Assembly: GCA_028583405.1 (NCBI GenBank)
Contig: CM053260.1
Span: 24,276,647-24,340,646 of the forward strand
DNA length: 64,000 nucleotides
Source of the DNA: Pogonophryne albipinna
Lineage: Eukaryota > Chordata > Actinopteri > Perciformes > Artedidraconidae
Reading direction: 5' to 3'
In this document: in pieces, positions 1 to 15,300 of the stretch
How the letters are laid out: every line of letters starts with the position of its first letter
Numbering within the stretch: the first letter of the stretch is position 1
Translations under genes and position numbers: made by a program
Notes under the pieces: generated by a model
What the model was told of the DNA's origin: nothing
The model's database searches: none
Seen by the model: the letters and a program-made list of their open reading frames with translations, nothing else

Positions 1-221
1 CGGCTGTTTCTAGTTTCAGATGATCTCATACCTGTGTGCAAACCCAGGCAGTGAGATAAGGAACTACAACGGACGACTTTGAAGCAAGCCTTTGTGCTGT
101 AGCAGTTATTTAAACATGATTACAACTGAATTATATTCCGTGTTATCAAGCACAGGGTGTCATTTAAAGTGCTAAAAAGGTTGCTCCCGAAGCACCTTAT
201 CTCATTGGTTCCTGAACGCAC

Positions 222-308
222 CTGAATGACATTTCCATACTGGATGACTGTTCCCAGCAGCTTGCGGTTTTCAGACTCATTCTGCTTCTTCTCCAGGTCA
301 GCAGCATG
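222..308 (-). CDS. itpr1: itpr1 fourth coding exon
   Basis: An 87-nt, phase-0 exon between acceptor TTTTAG and donor GTGCGT. It encodes [20 protein letters not shown] and then VIQYGNVIQ, 29 residues. It is the last exon of the gene inside this window; the following exon (family start LLHLKSNKY) must lie to the left of base 1. Confidence 0.93.
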
Positions 309-3300
309 CTAAAACAGAGCAGGAAACACAGATGTTCAAGGAAACTGAGGGCATTCAATACTTGTTCTAGGAAGAATGATACTTCATATGAACACAAGGC
401 TACAGGCTTTGTGTCCCTACTCCATACACCATTATTTGCAACATAATAAAACCCGAAAAGCAGACAAAGTAAAGGTGAAGAGGACTCTTACGTGGAGTTT
501 GGTGAGGAGGAGTGTGTCGGTGGTGCTGTTTCCTCCGGGTTTCGCCGCTTTCCAGAACTGTTTCTGTGCCGAGTATCTGTTCATAGGACACAGTTTGAAA
601 AGGCAGTCTGCGGATAGAAGACAAGAGATAGGGAAAGAGTCAAACACATGTCAAATAAACATCATTTTTGATTAGTTTTTGTGCATGTTAATGGACTGCA
701 AAGACTCACATCTCTCATACTTCCCCATGCCTGAACTGCCTCAAATATAATACAGCTATAAGATAGCTACTGGGTCAACTCGTTTTTATTTGTTGATGCT
801 TTCAGGAACCTCAAACCGGTCCACATTTCCTGCCAAAACGTTGCAGCTTAACTCATAAATGCTCATTATAAGAATAGACTCAATACAATTAGTCTTCTAG
901 GTTTACCTGCTCACATGCCTAGCAATAATAGATTGATCTGTATCTGTCATTGTGCTCAGAATGATAAAAAGTGCTCAGCATATTATTAATAAGTACAGAA
1001 AATGTAAAGGTTTAATAACAAATTAAATATTCGATAAAAGACAACGTTTAAAAATAGATTTAAACAACCAGCATGGGCCAAAAAGACAGAAATATGCATA
1101 TTTGTCCTTGAGGTTTAGCTCTGCATTCTCTATACAATCACCTTAGGGAAACGATCTACTATAAATCACTACACAGCATATAAACATGTCTCATCAATTA
1201 GTCGGTGTCTCCCCATAAGGTGAAGCTATATGCTAACTGGTACAGGGGACCTGATGAGCTGAAACCAGGCTAAATGTAGCCTCTGACGCGCTCTCACTGT
1301 GAAATGCGGTCAACACAAGAGTCTCCCGGGGTTACACATCATGGGCCGGGAGGTGCAGGACAGGCAGAGAGGAGGCCAAGGACTAATGAAGGAAGTAGGG
1401 CATTGGGAGAAAACACTTCTGATGAACAAATGAGGTTATTGAAAAGGGAGAGGAATAAACTGGGACGTATGTGTATTTCATAGGCTGATAGCAGAAAGAT
1501 GATAAATGATGCGAAAATGGAAGTCAATTGATCTAGTTGTTATAGTACGATCATCAACAATGACAAGCAGCGCTGTGTTCTGCTTTAAAGAGGCCCTATT
1601 GTGCTTCTTGGGGTTTTCCCTTTCCTGTGTGTTATATTGGTTATTGTGCATGTAAATAGTCGTTAAAAAAAAGGAAAAATCCCTGTGTTCCCTCCACAGG
1701 GAGTTCCTCTCCCCCCCCCTGCCTCAACCGCCTCCATAGAGTGCCACAGTGACGCGTCCTAAAACCCGGAAGTAAGTTAGCATTTTACCACTTCCGGTTC
1801 CTTCGACAAAAAGCAATGCAATTTCTCCATAGGATTTTGGAAAATAGCTCGAAATAAGGTCTGTGGTTGACCCACATTGAAGAGACAGATTTTCTAATCA
1901 TAAATCTATCGATTAGATTGTAAACAAGTCACAGTAGAGGCACACAATACAAATATGAACCTAAAAAATGAGCAGAATATGTCACTTGTAGAATGCATTG
2001 TTTTTGCGATAAACATTTTTTTATGTTAATCCTCACAGTTTTACTAGTTAAAAATGAAAACACCTTTAGAAAAGAATCATCATCAATCGTGAAAATTCGC
2101 TGTGGATATAGTCATATGCCAATTTGGTTGATATCACCCAACCTCTAGTTTAAACGGCTGAACAAGCTTTACAAGAGAGAACAATCCCATTGTTCTAATC
2201 ACTTTAGCCATTATTAGGACACACCTTTTATTGTCATTACACAGTACAGGTACTATGTAACGAAATTGTTTCTCTGCATTTGACCCATCCTAGGAGCAGT
2301 GGGCTGCCATTATGAACGGCGCCCGGGGAGCAGTGTAGGGAACGGTACCTTGCTCAGGGACACCTCTGTAGCACTTGGTCTTGCCGGGACTTGAACTGGT
2401 GACCTTCCAGTTGCCAAGCCAAGTCCCTATGGGCCACCACCGCCCCATTCAACTGAGCACTCCCCATTTAATATAGTATGCTATATTTACATCCTCCATT
2501 TTATACACTCTTTGTTAGTGTTGAAATGTGGCCTGTCAAAGCCGGAAAAGCCTGGTTGTAAATAATCACATTAACGATGGCTCCTTTCCATTAAGTGACA
2601 GAGTGAGCCAATATGCCCTGGAACCGGCTCACCTAAATGGAATGCAGCAGTTATTGTTTTTAAAAATCCACCTGTGCTTTTCCTGCTTTGGCCAGTCAAA
2701 ATATTACATTGCATTTAGCTGACGCTTTTATCCAAAGCGACTTACAGTGCATTCGACCAAGAAGATACAAACTTGAAGAAGACAGAATCATATAAGTACA
2801 TCAGGTTTCATAGAGCCAAAACATTTCAAGTGCTACTCAACAGGCTTTAGATAAGCCAGTCCTTTGTTAGTATACAAGTGCTTTGTTAGTTATTCTATCG
2901 CTCGAAGTGGAGTCGAAAGAGATGAGTTTTCAGTCTGCGCCGGAAGGTGTGTAAGCTTTCTGCTGTCCTGATTTCAATGGGGAGCTCATTCCACCATTTT
3001 GGAGCCAGGATAGCAAACCCACGTGTTTTTGCTGATGGGATCTTGGGTCCCCCTCGCAATGCGGGTGCAGCGAGCCGTTTGGCCGATGCAGAGCGGAGTG
3101 CACGTGCTGGGGTGTACGGTTTAACCATGTCCTGGATGTAGGAAGGGCCAGATTCATTCGCAGCATGGTACTGCAAGTACCATTGTCTTGAAGTGGATTC
3201 TAGCAGTTACTGGAAGCCAGTGGAGGGAGCGGAGGAGCGGCGTGGTGTGGGAGAATTTAGGAAGGTTGAAGACCAGACGAGCCGCTGCATTCTGGATGAG

Positions 3301-6300
3301 CTGCAGAGGTTGGATGGCACATGCAGGTAGACCAGCCAGGAGGGAGTTGCAGTAGTCTAGGCGTGAGATGACGAGAGCCTGGACCAGAAGTTGTGTCGCT
3401 TTCTGGGTCAGCTGGGGACGTATCCTCCTGATGTTGTAAAGAGTGTATCTGCAGCAGCGGGTTGTAGCAGCTATGTTTGCAGTGAAGGACAGGTTGTTAT
3501 CTAGGATCACACCCAGATTCCTTGCAGGAATATCCATTGAGAATGTTTTATTTATTATCGTTTCCCATGATTCAATGAAAAGAGAAGCGTCCATGGCATG
3601 GTACAGTAAAGATACTTTTTGCCTACAATCCCGTGTTTGTCACATTTAATGGATGTTAAAGAATTTGGATACGTCACATCTGTCCTTGACAACTCTATTT
3701 GTCTGCTATGAGAATGGGGATTTGGTTTAAGAAAGATATTAATATTTCAGAACAGAGGTTGTCACAGAAATACTGAATAAACCTCTCCTCGATCTCAGAG
3801 ATCCTTGATTGTAGCACGAGAATTTTATAGCTTGATTTCTATTAGTGATAGTTAAGAAAGAATTGCATTTCATTTGTATATAAAATTGTCACGTCTTGGT
3901 GAACAAATCAAATCTTTGTTTTGGTTTTATGTAGGAAAAACTTGTTGGTATTTTAAGCAGAGTACCCAATAAAGAAGAAGTATAGAAAAAGCACCAAATA
4001 AATTAATATGCACCAACATCTACTTTAATTTCCAAGCAACACATGTATTCTTGGTGTACGTTAGCTGTAGTTCCAAGCATTGTACATGGTGTCTGCTGTA
4101 TTTTAAGTAGCTTCCCTACACTGAAACATATTTCTCAGTCCTGTCCTTCGAGCTGAAAGAAATTTAATAATTCATAGATACTTTTGCATACTCTGTTTTC
4201 CTAAAAACAGGGCTCACCTGGGTTCTTCCAGTTTCTTATTATAATGGTCTTTCCAACCATTCAACAGGTCTGAATAACGCCTGTGGCTCGACAGTGACAA
4301 GTCATTTGTGGGTCTTAGGGAACAAGCCTTTGGCAATGCTCAAAGTTGGTCCGGCTGTTGTTTCATAGTTTATGAACCTTTAGCCAATAGTTCAGTGTCA
4401 GGTGAGCTGCAGCACTTCCACCCTTTGCTGTCCCTGAGCTGCTATTAATACTCAACAAGGATGTTCTGGTTCACTCATTAGGCCTTAATAAGAGAGGTGG
4501 GATAAGTCATGTCCTCACACTATCTAGGAGTCCTTTGAATACAGATTGAACTCATAGTTGTTCTGTCGTTTCTAAATGTGCCTTTAAGAGGGCCTAGTGT
4601 GCTTTTGTGGGTTGTCCCTTACCTGTAGTGTGTTACATAGGTTTTTGAGCATGTCAATTGTCTGCAAAGGCTAAGACTCTCAAATATCATGCTAGAGGGA
4701 GTTTCTTTACTTGCGTAAAATTGTGATATCACTATGTAACACTCACCCTTCTATTGGTGTGTCAGAGCAGTGGTTCCCAACCTTTTTTCCCAAGAGCCCC
4801 CCCAAATGACTCCTGTTGGAAGTTGCGCCCCCCCCCCCCACACCACACAAGGGGGGGGGGGGGCACGCAACAGCGGTAATTAAAGTTTATAAGTCTCAAA
4901 ATGCTACAACTACGGTCACAAACTGGATGACTGTGAAGTATTTTGTTAAAGGAGGATGAAAGCGTAATTAAGGAGCACTATTGGAGTGACTTGATGGTTA
5001 TTGGACTCAGGATTAATTTATTTGGATTCCCGCTGTATGAAGAAATTAAAGGACGGCGCAAGTGGAAACAATTCACAAAGAGATTAAACTGTTTAAAACA
5101 CATGCTCAAAGTAAGCCGGATTTTGCCGATGTGTTTATGTGGATTCAGAAGTCGTAAATGATCTACAAAATGGAGGAGACCAATCTGATCGGAGCAACTG
5201 TGACAAATAATCCAACTGAAACCGGCATGGACAATGACTATGTTTTAAAAATGCGCTTATCCAGACAAGCCCGGTTTGGACACTTTATGGGCAGAAGAAA
5301 CATTTCTATAGAAAGAATTATACATTTCTGTCTTTTTATGCCTTTAATAGCTATTAACTTGAATTTTTATTAAAATTAATTAGTCAATCATTTTGTATAT
5401 TGTATTGTAATGTAGAGACAAGGCTTTTAGTGACAATCATGTATTGCGTTACAATTATATGTAAAAAAAAAAAAAAGTAAAAAAAAAAAAAAAAAAGTCT
5501 AAATATGATATTTGGCGTCAAATCATCTGAGGCCTGGCGCGGGTTGGGAACCACTGAGATAGAGGGTGAAAAGAGGTGCTGCGGCACAGACAGTATGAGA
5601 AAATTAAGACCTTTTTGAACATTAAAGCATGGAGACATGTCACAGTAGAGACACATAATATGTACTCTTTAATAATGAATGTGGGAACAGTGAAACATGA
5701 GGGACCAAGCATTGTTCATTATTCAGTGTTGAATATCAAACAAGTTCTACTTTATGTTCTGCTTTTGCTTTGTCACGCACATGCGAGGACTTAAAGGGCC
5801 AATTGCACGTTTATTCCGGGTTACTGTTACTGCTACTGTCTGGTGTGAAACCACAGCTTTGAATATGATTTGAATAGCTCAGTTGGAAACCAACGTGTGT
5901 TTCGTTTCATCCACAACTGACAAGGCCATGTAAGGATCTATACAAGAGTTTTATCATCCAGTCTATAGAAGTCATGGTGGTTCAGAAAACTAGCATGTAT
6001 GCATCTGAATGCAGAGGGCAAGGCAGCCAGCAGCAGATAGCAGAGTGTAGCAGCTTGCATACCTTTAGAGCACGAGCTGTAGTATAAAATATTTGGTATG
6101 GCCATATTTGGCATTAAATAAATCATTACAGAAAGATATCCTAACCGCTTGACCTATCCAAGTTTCTAAGATAGGAAATCCTATAACATAAGCAATCCCT
6201 AAACTCATGGTTGTGTCCTATGCTATTTTAAGAAATAGATCAATAGAATTGGGAGGGATGAAACCCTCTTTAATGGTCACACGTGCAGAGCACACAGCAC

Positions 6301-9300
6301 ACAGTGACATTTGGCCTCTGCATTTAACCCATCCTAGTACCAGGAGCAGTGGGCAGCTATTGCACAGCGCCCGGGGAGCAATGGGAGTGGGGGGGGGTGA
6401 AGGGGGATGTCCGGTGCCTTGCTCAAGGGCACCACGGCAGGGCCCAGGAGGTGAACTGGGACCTCTCCAAGTAGCAGTCCACACTCCATATTTAGGTCTG
6501 TTCGGGGACTTGAACCGGCGACCCTACGGCTCCCAGTCCAAGCCCCTACTGACTGAGCCAATCTTAACAATAATTGTAAAAGGAATTCTGTCCTGCCTGC
6601 ATCTGTGTCTTTGTTGCATCAAAAAAGGGGAATAGTTTTGAAAATGATGACAACCAATGGAAAGACAAACAAAAAAGTATATCAACAACGATTATCCATC
6701 TTCCTGCTGATTTTCAACACAGATTCTTTGTTTACACATCATCATTTTAGGACATTCGAGTCAATAGTCGTTTTAATGCACTCCAAACTAATGTCCGTCG
6801 TCCGAGGGACAACCTTGTTAGTCCAAAGTCCTGGCGTTACCTACGATTTTGTAGAAAATGAATGATCGTACCAGTTTTTTCAGAATTTCCATGACATCCT
6901 TATATTAAAACACATGAAATGTACTCCATTAAAACCTAAGCACTTCTGTCGGTTAAGCTATCATATTACTGGCAAATGCATTTCCTAGTGGATAACAAAT
7001 GGACACTCTTGTATTAACCATATATAATCCATCTTTGCAGCAGAGCGTACAGTAGTGACTCATTTACTATTAAAAAAAAGGTAAATAGAGATGTTGTTTT
7101 TGTTTACTTCATCTACCCCGCGCTGTGCTCCAGTTTGTAACCTTTTAGCTCATGGTTTGGCCTAGATGAAAAAAGGCTGCTTTGTGGTTAATATGTATCG
7201 CAGAAAGCTAATTCTATGTAGGTGAATCATCACTTTAAATGAACAAAGAAAGAGCTTCTCACTTGAAATTCACTCTAACATTATTAAAAATAATCATGTT
7301 GACACCTCCACTGGTCATGCATTGATCAAGCTCCAGCAGGGCTCACAGCCATGTTCAAACATCAAGGTAGGCCTTTTGTTTTGACAGCGATGTTAGTGTT
7401 GTCTCAGTTCTTGGAAAAATCCATGTGCAATAATCCTGTTTCCGATGAAAAGCCAGATTCTGCACCCGTTATTAACCAACGAGCAGAGTGGACTCACTGG
7501 AGCTGAAAAGTCACATGACCAGGGCTCATGCTGAGATACTGAACCAATCAACACATCAATAAGTCCAGGTGTGCTTAGCAGAGATTTGACTCCATGCAGT
7601 ACAGTCATTTCTGTGGTATGTATGTGTACAGGCTTGACTCTCAGGTGGTGTTCTACTGGACCACAAACCATTGAAAATCCATAATAAAACCCGTTTGAAT
7701 GTGCTGCAATCCAACGTCACAATTACCATTCAGTTCAGCACTTTTCTGCTCAACAAAAATGTTCTCAAAATATTTCATTTCATCACCAATGCTATCCTCT
7801 CCTTCAGCTACGCTAAGGCAGCGTCTACTGGGACATTTGGAATTCATCATAAGGGCTGTGTGAGGTGGAGAAAATCAGATATCAGGATATTTATATTCAC
7901 TTCTAAAACGTACTTTTGACCATGGATATGTATTATTTGTATGCTGTCTCTTTATTCAACAAGTAAGCTTACTCTTTTATTGTTTGCCTTTCCTCTGCTA
8001 TGTCACTGTTGCTGTTATTCTGTAAGTTTCCCGATGCGAGACGCATTTCTGATCAGATTTTTGGTCATATACATGGATACTGTGATACAAATGTATTGTC
8101 TGTTGACCATTGTTGCTTTCACAAAGTACTTGTTTGATCATAATGGGAATGTAAAGTCTAAGTTGTAAAGGAAAATAATAAAACAGATGGAGAGTCTGGT
8201 AACTTCAGTAATGACTGTAATGCAAACTGTATCCACAACACAGATGCAGGACTGATATATATGAGAAATGTACCAAAGGCTCTTCTAAAACAGAAATGAA
8301 TAACTTTAAATCAATATAACTTGGCTGTACATAAACATCTTTAATTAAGATATCCCAGATATATTGGGTGCCATAACTCTAATGCTGCTTTCTTATGTGG
8401 ACACTGGATTTGACCTTCGGAAGCTGAGACATATTTCACGTAAACAAAGGTGTTGGTAAATACAGATGGATGTTTCTGATTAGTTGAAAACAATAAAATA
8501 CAAGGAAAACAATGTATTAGTACGACGAAAATAAAATACTCTATTAACCAGTTGAGCCCTGAGCCTGTTTTTCAGGCCTCAGGCTCGAAAATGACATGCC
8601 CAGAACAAATGACTATAACTTCACTTCTAAAAGGGGTAAATTAATAATCTTTTTTCTCAAAGCAAGGTTACACCTGTGAGTTGGATGTAGAAGATTGAAC
8701 ATAGTAAAAAAAAATGTAAATTATAGTGTCCGTCCAAAAATAAAACATTACTTGTAGTGAAAACCACCCTTGAATGATGGGATAGTAGACTAAAAGCTTT
8801 AGGAATCCAAACTATAACATATAATATCTACCCTGTATCAAGATTGATGCAAAACAAGTGACATTTGACCTTTTTAGAGAGATTTAGAAAAAAAACACTT
8901 CTGGGTCATTTCTTTTTAACCGTTAGAGCCAATATAATCGAGGGGAAGTTCCTAAAATCCATCTAAACATTACCCATTGGTGAATGAGTGATGCGTAGCC
9001 AGAATGCCCAAAACAGGAAGCTGTCATACACTCTCGTAGCAGCTAATATGAAATCTCCGTTATTGACATAAATATGAAGATGGATTATTATCAGTAATAA
9101 TTTCAAAGTGACACAGACACATTGGATTAACCTTCAGTTAAAGTTTTTAATCGTTTGAATGCCAATTTTCTAGTTTAGTTTAGCGTTCAGTATTTCTTTA
9201 GGGTTCTTCTCAATTAAAGACCCTTACAATGGTGTTACGTCTGACCCCCCCCCCCCCTCATACACAGCGACACCCCTGAATACATGCAAATCAAAAAGTC

Positions 9301-12300
9301 AGGAAAGCTGAGGCAAATCAACAACAGAAGTGCACCGGGTCTCCACAAAAACAAAATATATTGTATTTTTAGCCACAGAGCTGCTAGCTAATCTGTGCCG
9401 ATCACGCTGTCAGGTTAGAGCCGGTTATTAGACGTTAAGATGTAATGACAGGCTGCTGTCACGGACCTGATACTTAACTCTGACTGGGACTACCATCAGA
9501 AACACTACATGTGGTGCAAGCATCGTGCCCTGACAACAAAACAGAGTCTTGTTCAATGAGGCAAATTAAATGTAAAAAACGTGTGCTCTCTGGTTGGGAA
9601 ATTCTTCAACCTAAGTCATAAAATGAAAATGTCTATCTTTATCGAAAAGCTAGAAGTGCCCAGTCAATTTATAATGAATGTTTGGGCAATTGCACCACAT
9701 GACAGGATAGAGGTGATCATTTAAGAGGGATTCCCAGTAGTTTTCTTTCCGTTAAGCATTTTTATTTTACTTTTATGTAGGCACCACAACACCAAGTCAA
9801 ATTCCTCGTACCTGGTAATAAACCTGTTTCTGTTTCTGATGCTGATTCAGTACTGTCGCTTTGTTTTTACAAACTTATTCAACCATTTGAAATAGAATAT
9901 ATCCATTTTAGTCTCAGTGGGGTTTTGATATAGGAAAGGAGAGATTTTATATTGGCTAAATCCAACAAATACTATGTCAGGGAGCATTCTGTCTGTGAAA
10001 GATGTCTCTATTTGCCCTTTTTTCAAGCTAAATAACCACTAGCTTTTAGTAGTTTCTGCATTTTTTAACGAATACGTTTCTTCAAAATGAGAAAAATATA
10101 TACTGATACTTAAAGGTGGGTTATGTAATTGTGGAGAAACCAGCTCGAGTGCGCTAGAATTTGAAAGTACACAACCGAAAAAAATCTGCCACTTCCTTCA
10201 GACTTCCTTACAGAGCCCCTCCTCCAACACACAGGAACGCGCACATGACCAATGAGGGCACGAGATAAGTTTGTGCACAGATGGAAAGCTGACAGGCAGG
10301 TAGGCCATCCAGTTACTTTAGCCGGGCCGGCTCAGATGATTGGTCGTGCTTTTTACAGCGCCACGGCTTCCACAGATGACATTTATTAATGTATTTATTG
10401 TCAAAGCATTTAATTTATTCATTGTATCGGGATGTTAAGAGCATTCCATGGAATATAACAAGTGTTTCTGAAGTGAATGACATACCCCACCATTACATTT
10501 ATCTCAGTTTTTTCATGTACCATTATTCAAAGCTAGCAGGTCAAAATAATCTGAAAAGGCAAAATGATATACAACTAAGTTAGTTTCACAGTCAGTGAGT
10601 CTGTGTGTGCATGTTCCTGTTCCTTGTGACCATCAATCTAGAGTACCAATTATGACAATGACACGGACATGAAAAATAAGGTCCTTCATTGTTTCCGACA
10701 GAAAATAAAAGTCAATTTAATATGTCATCAATTTGGAAAGTGCACTGTTCCAAGTAAACGGAAATTGGCAGTTGTGTTATTTCACTCCAGTCCTGACTAA
10801 TTCACTTAAACTTATTTTTGGAAACCTGCCAACATATATATGGAAATGTATTGTGGCAGCCAATGATGTTAGGCTATTAGTGGCTACTATATTAGCTGCA
10901 CCTGTTGTCAGCAGGCCAGATAATCATACATTTATTTTACGACTGATGACAGGGTCAGACTTTTCCATAAAACTGCACAATTTATCCTTCCTGTCTTCTG
11001 TCAGACAGCTGTTGGTCGTGTAACTGCGTGCCAAATGTTCTTTTAAGACAGATATCTGAAAGCAACAGAGGTCATTGGCATTTAAGCTAACAAATGATCA
11101 TGTCTGCAGTCAAGCTCTATTTCAAATGCAGGCCTCAAACCAGATAATATGCAAACTAAGCATCTCAAAACGGTTTCAGGAAACACAATATATTTCCCAA
11201 CACAGGGATGCACCTTTCAGTGGAATGCGAGAGTAAAATGAATTTGTGGTTGATAATCGTCTAAGAGAATTTTTTTTTTATCTGGTGAACAAAAAACGCC
11301 TTTAATAATTCAAGCAGATCTGAAAAAGAAATGGGCCCTTACCCAGCAGAGCCACTTCATCTACCATTACTTTTGAGCAAAAATACAACAGCAAAATAAA
11401 TCAATCGGAACCAAACAACCCTTACAAAATGCAATCATCAACAACATGAGAAACAACAAATCAAAAAGACACCCAACGCCCAACTGAAATGACATAAGCC
11501 CGTTACTATGGACTGTTCTTGCCTTAAAGGGGCCCTTGAATACTCGTGCAGATTCATAATTGTATGTTGTGCCTCTACTGTGACATGTTTAAAAAAAGGT
11601 ATTTATTCTTCTCGTACTTCCTGTGCCGCAGCACTTCTTTTCACCCTCTGTCTAAAACCAGAGCCCAGTCTGCTCTGATTGCTTAGCTGGCACATAATGA
11701 GTTGAGAGAAGAATTCAGATTCAGGTGTATTGAGAATGAAGAAAAAAATTCTAAAACCAAACCTGCAGCTTGTTGTTTTGAATGCGACAACAATAAACAA
11801 AGGTATGCGGAGGAGTTTCGAAAAAGTAAAAATGTTGATAGATCTTTTCCGGGAATCGGTCCGGTTGAGTGGCAGTTAAAACCCAGATTAACAACAACGA
11901 GAAATGTGAGGTCTGTTGTTAAAGGAGTTCTTGGAGGCTTGCACAATCAATGTAGGAGCAGCTGTCAGGCCAGCTAGTATGATCAGATGTTAGCTTGGAG
12001 ATATCGACCTTTGACAGATCATTTAACAGCATAGGCACTATCATTGTTTTTCCCTCAATCAGATACTCCAGAGCTGCTTTTATAACTCCTAAACTTCACC
12101 TGACCTGTCTGGTAACACCAAACACCACATTGGAAAATAAATATGGAGGTTAAAGGAGACATTATGCTCCATTTTAGTTCATATTTGTATGTTGTGCCTC
12201 TGTGACATGTTTACATACTTTAATGTTTAAAAAAGGTCATTATTGTTTCCTCTTTTCACCCTCTGTCTGAAACCAGAGCCCAGTATGCTCTGATTGGTTA

Positions 12301-15300
12301 GCTGGCCAGCTCTATTGTGATTTGCTAAACGCCACCAATAGAAGGGTTAGAGTTGCATGTTGATGTCACTATGTTACAGAAGTAAACAAAGGAGTCCAAT
12401 CGCAACAATAACTTTGACCTAATCTTCTGAAAAAAGAAGAATTACCACAGATACAGTTGTGAAACCCTCAACTTTCTGAAAATCCTGGCATTTACTATAG
12501 ATATCAAGATCAATAACAGAGTTGATTTTGAGGCCTTACCTCTGAATTTCTTGGGTGGGTTGTTGAGGTCTCCAGTGTCGGGTTGCACCACACAGCGGTC
12601 ATCCACAAGCCTGGGGACACAGCCATCATTAGGATGAGTCAATCACTCAAAACAAATGCTATTACAAATGTAACAATACACCCTCTAAAAGCATGATAAA
12701 ACCATTATAATCCTTATGCTAATTATGCTATGAGGTTAATAACTTAGAAGTACCCTTACAATCTAATGCCGTCTACTTTTCTACTAAGAAATTGAAAAGG
12801 AAGTATAAAGTTTCTAATCTGATATACTCAAGCAATTTTGACCACTGCAACATATCCAATTACAGAAAGATAAACAGATGGACAACAGTACAATTACTAA
12901 GTATGTTTACAGCATTTTAACATGGGATAGGTCCAGGGGCTTAATATTGTTCCAGCTTTCTGGGACTAATGGATCGAAGGGTTGTTAACAGTATTACTAA
13001 CACCTTTTTTTTACGGCTATGTCTAGTCATAATGTCGGCTGGGAAAAAGTCCAACTGAATTACACGATTCACACTTATTTTATCACGTTGGAGACATAGG
13101 CGAAGTCTCATCTAATATTTAAGATTTGGCAGCAACTCTCCAAGACAGGAGTTCAGTGTGATAAACGTAACCTTGTAAATATCTGCAACATCACTGAAAT
13201 AGTGCCAAACACCTCATGGAAGGAGGATTTCTGAATTTCATGACGCAAGTGAACAGGTTTCTTGTAAGTTCTGCTTATAAAACTAATATAGTGTGTATTA
13301 TGAAAGGATTTACGTCATGGGAGAAACTCCCAACCAAGGAGTGAGAGGTGGAAAATAAAGATTTCTGAACTTGGTCACAAGCAGATTGTAAAATCATTGT
13401 TTTTTACGAGTACCTTTTCCCCATCGACTACCTCACCTTGTATCTACAAATATAATAATATGTAGGTAAAAGACATATCTTTTTGGAATAGCTCAATCAC
13501 ACCAGGCATTTGAGGGGAAACCCATCAGAGTACTATCAGATAGTAGAGCAGCAAAGAAAACACATATCAGTAGGATGCGTTGGCCAGTCAGTAACGTCTT
13601 TTTATAGCTCATGCAGTAAACTCTGCACTGCAGAAGCTCTGTGATGCTGAAGGAAGAAAACACATCGGTGAGAGAGACTCCTCTGAAAGGGAGGAAGAGT
13701 CGTAGCCTTGATCGCATCGAGGCACTGATGGGCCAAAAGGGAGAGGAGCCTCAGTGGACATCTGTGTCCAAAGTCAAGGAGAAAGCTCCTCTTGCATTCT
13801 GGGATACAACAACATGGCCGTATATAGAGTGGATTAGTCCACTAGGTAATAAACAGAAGTATATCTTTAAATATATGGATTTATCGATTATCATTTGTAT
13901 TACGACATGGCCCCTTTCCAAGCCTCAATGATTCTTCTTAGGACATTCTGCCACCAACACCTCATTTGAATGTATATTAAATTATTTATTTTTTAATACA
14001 ACTGATATTTTTATGGACCCAAGCCAGTGGAAGAACAAACCCCTCTTCGTCAATTAAAATGCAGTTTCCCATGTTGTACTGTGTATGGTGAGTAGGGCTG
14101 CACGATATTGGAAAAAACTGACATTGCGATATTTTCTTTCCCTGCGATATGAAAAAATACAGGAATTGAAGAGAAGACAGTTTTTTTTGTCCGCAAACCT
14201 TCCTTTCTTGAACTTTGATGCTATAAAATTGGTATTTTTTTAACAATATTTAACCGGATGAAGGATTTTAGTCACGGACTTCTGGATCTTAAGTTATCAG
14301 AGCAACAAGCTGAGCTAGCTCCGTTATCCTGCTGTGATCTGATCAAGAATGGTTGCGATTGGTGGTTTGCTGTGCATGCAGAGTCTGCATGTCACTCACT
14401 CAAGTACCCCTGACATGAGAGCCGCGCGAGTTTTCCTTTTGTAGCAAGCAGCAAAATAATTGTAACATGGCGTGTTTGAGTTCATTTGCCTACTTAATAT
14501 CGCACGTCCTAAAAAAAAAAAAAAAATTAAGTCCTGCATGCGCATAACGCGATTATCGTCACGACACGAAATATCGTGCAGCCCTAATGGTGAGTGTTAT
14601 TTTATTTACACTTTTATGTGTCAATTTAATGGACAATAAATAATTCTGTATCCGAATCTATTTAGGTGACGCTTTTATCCAGAGTGACTAATGTAGACTT
14701 CAATATTGTATTTTTTCCAAGGACACCTTGACGTGTTGACAGAAGGGGGAGGGGTCGATCTGCTGATTGGTAGACGCCTATCTATGCCCTGCGCAATAGT
14801 TGCCTGATTAGTTACAACAACAAAAAATGTTGTATTGCCACAACATAATGTTTTCTTCTGCCTCTCAAATATGGAGATTTTCTTATTTTCTCGTAATATA
14901 ATTATATTAAGGTGAATTTAAGAGAGGGTTAAAAAAAACATCCCCATTGGACTTTCTGGAACCGAGCTGGATTTTTTTTTACTATTCCCTCCACTTATTA
15001 ACCAATTGATCTAAAAATTCATCGATGCTGAAAATCTGTATCTTAAGACATATCGCTTTTCAAAATCATTCATCTCCTCTGCACTCAAACTTTGAAATTC
15101 TTGATTATTTATTTACTTATTTATTGTGATGCTATGAACTATTTATCGTGTAAATTGGAACGATCCACATCCAGGCTCCCGGGTGTTTCTGTGTGCTTTC
15201 TTCCTGTATGTTCCTGCCTGTGTAGGTGACATAAGCTGCTCATAACCAAGTGCCCCTTGCAGGATTAATACAGTTTGATTGATTGATTGATCCTATCTTC

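Larger units (their letters stand above)
608..12539 (-). other. itpr1: itpr1 intron between coding exons 2 and 3, repeat-rich
   Basis: An 11.9-kb intron. It holds a truncated L2 LINE (2703-3527), several MITEs (1585-1990, 4575-5800, 11524-11700, 12150-12385), a hAT element (4768-5556), two copies of a dispersed fish repeat (2207-2450, 6270-6560) and a short TTAA-family element (10114-10495). The remaining sequence (for example 6600-10100 and 10500-11520) is AT-rich with no ORF or exon I can support. Confidence 0.8.

Noticed and set aside
11702..11977. 91-codon frame as a small gene
   Set aside because: No domain, no splice or promoter context, and it abuts MITE sequence.
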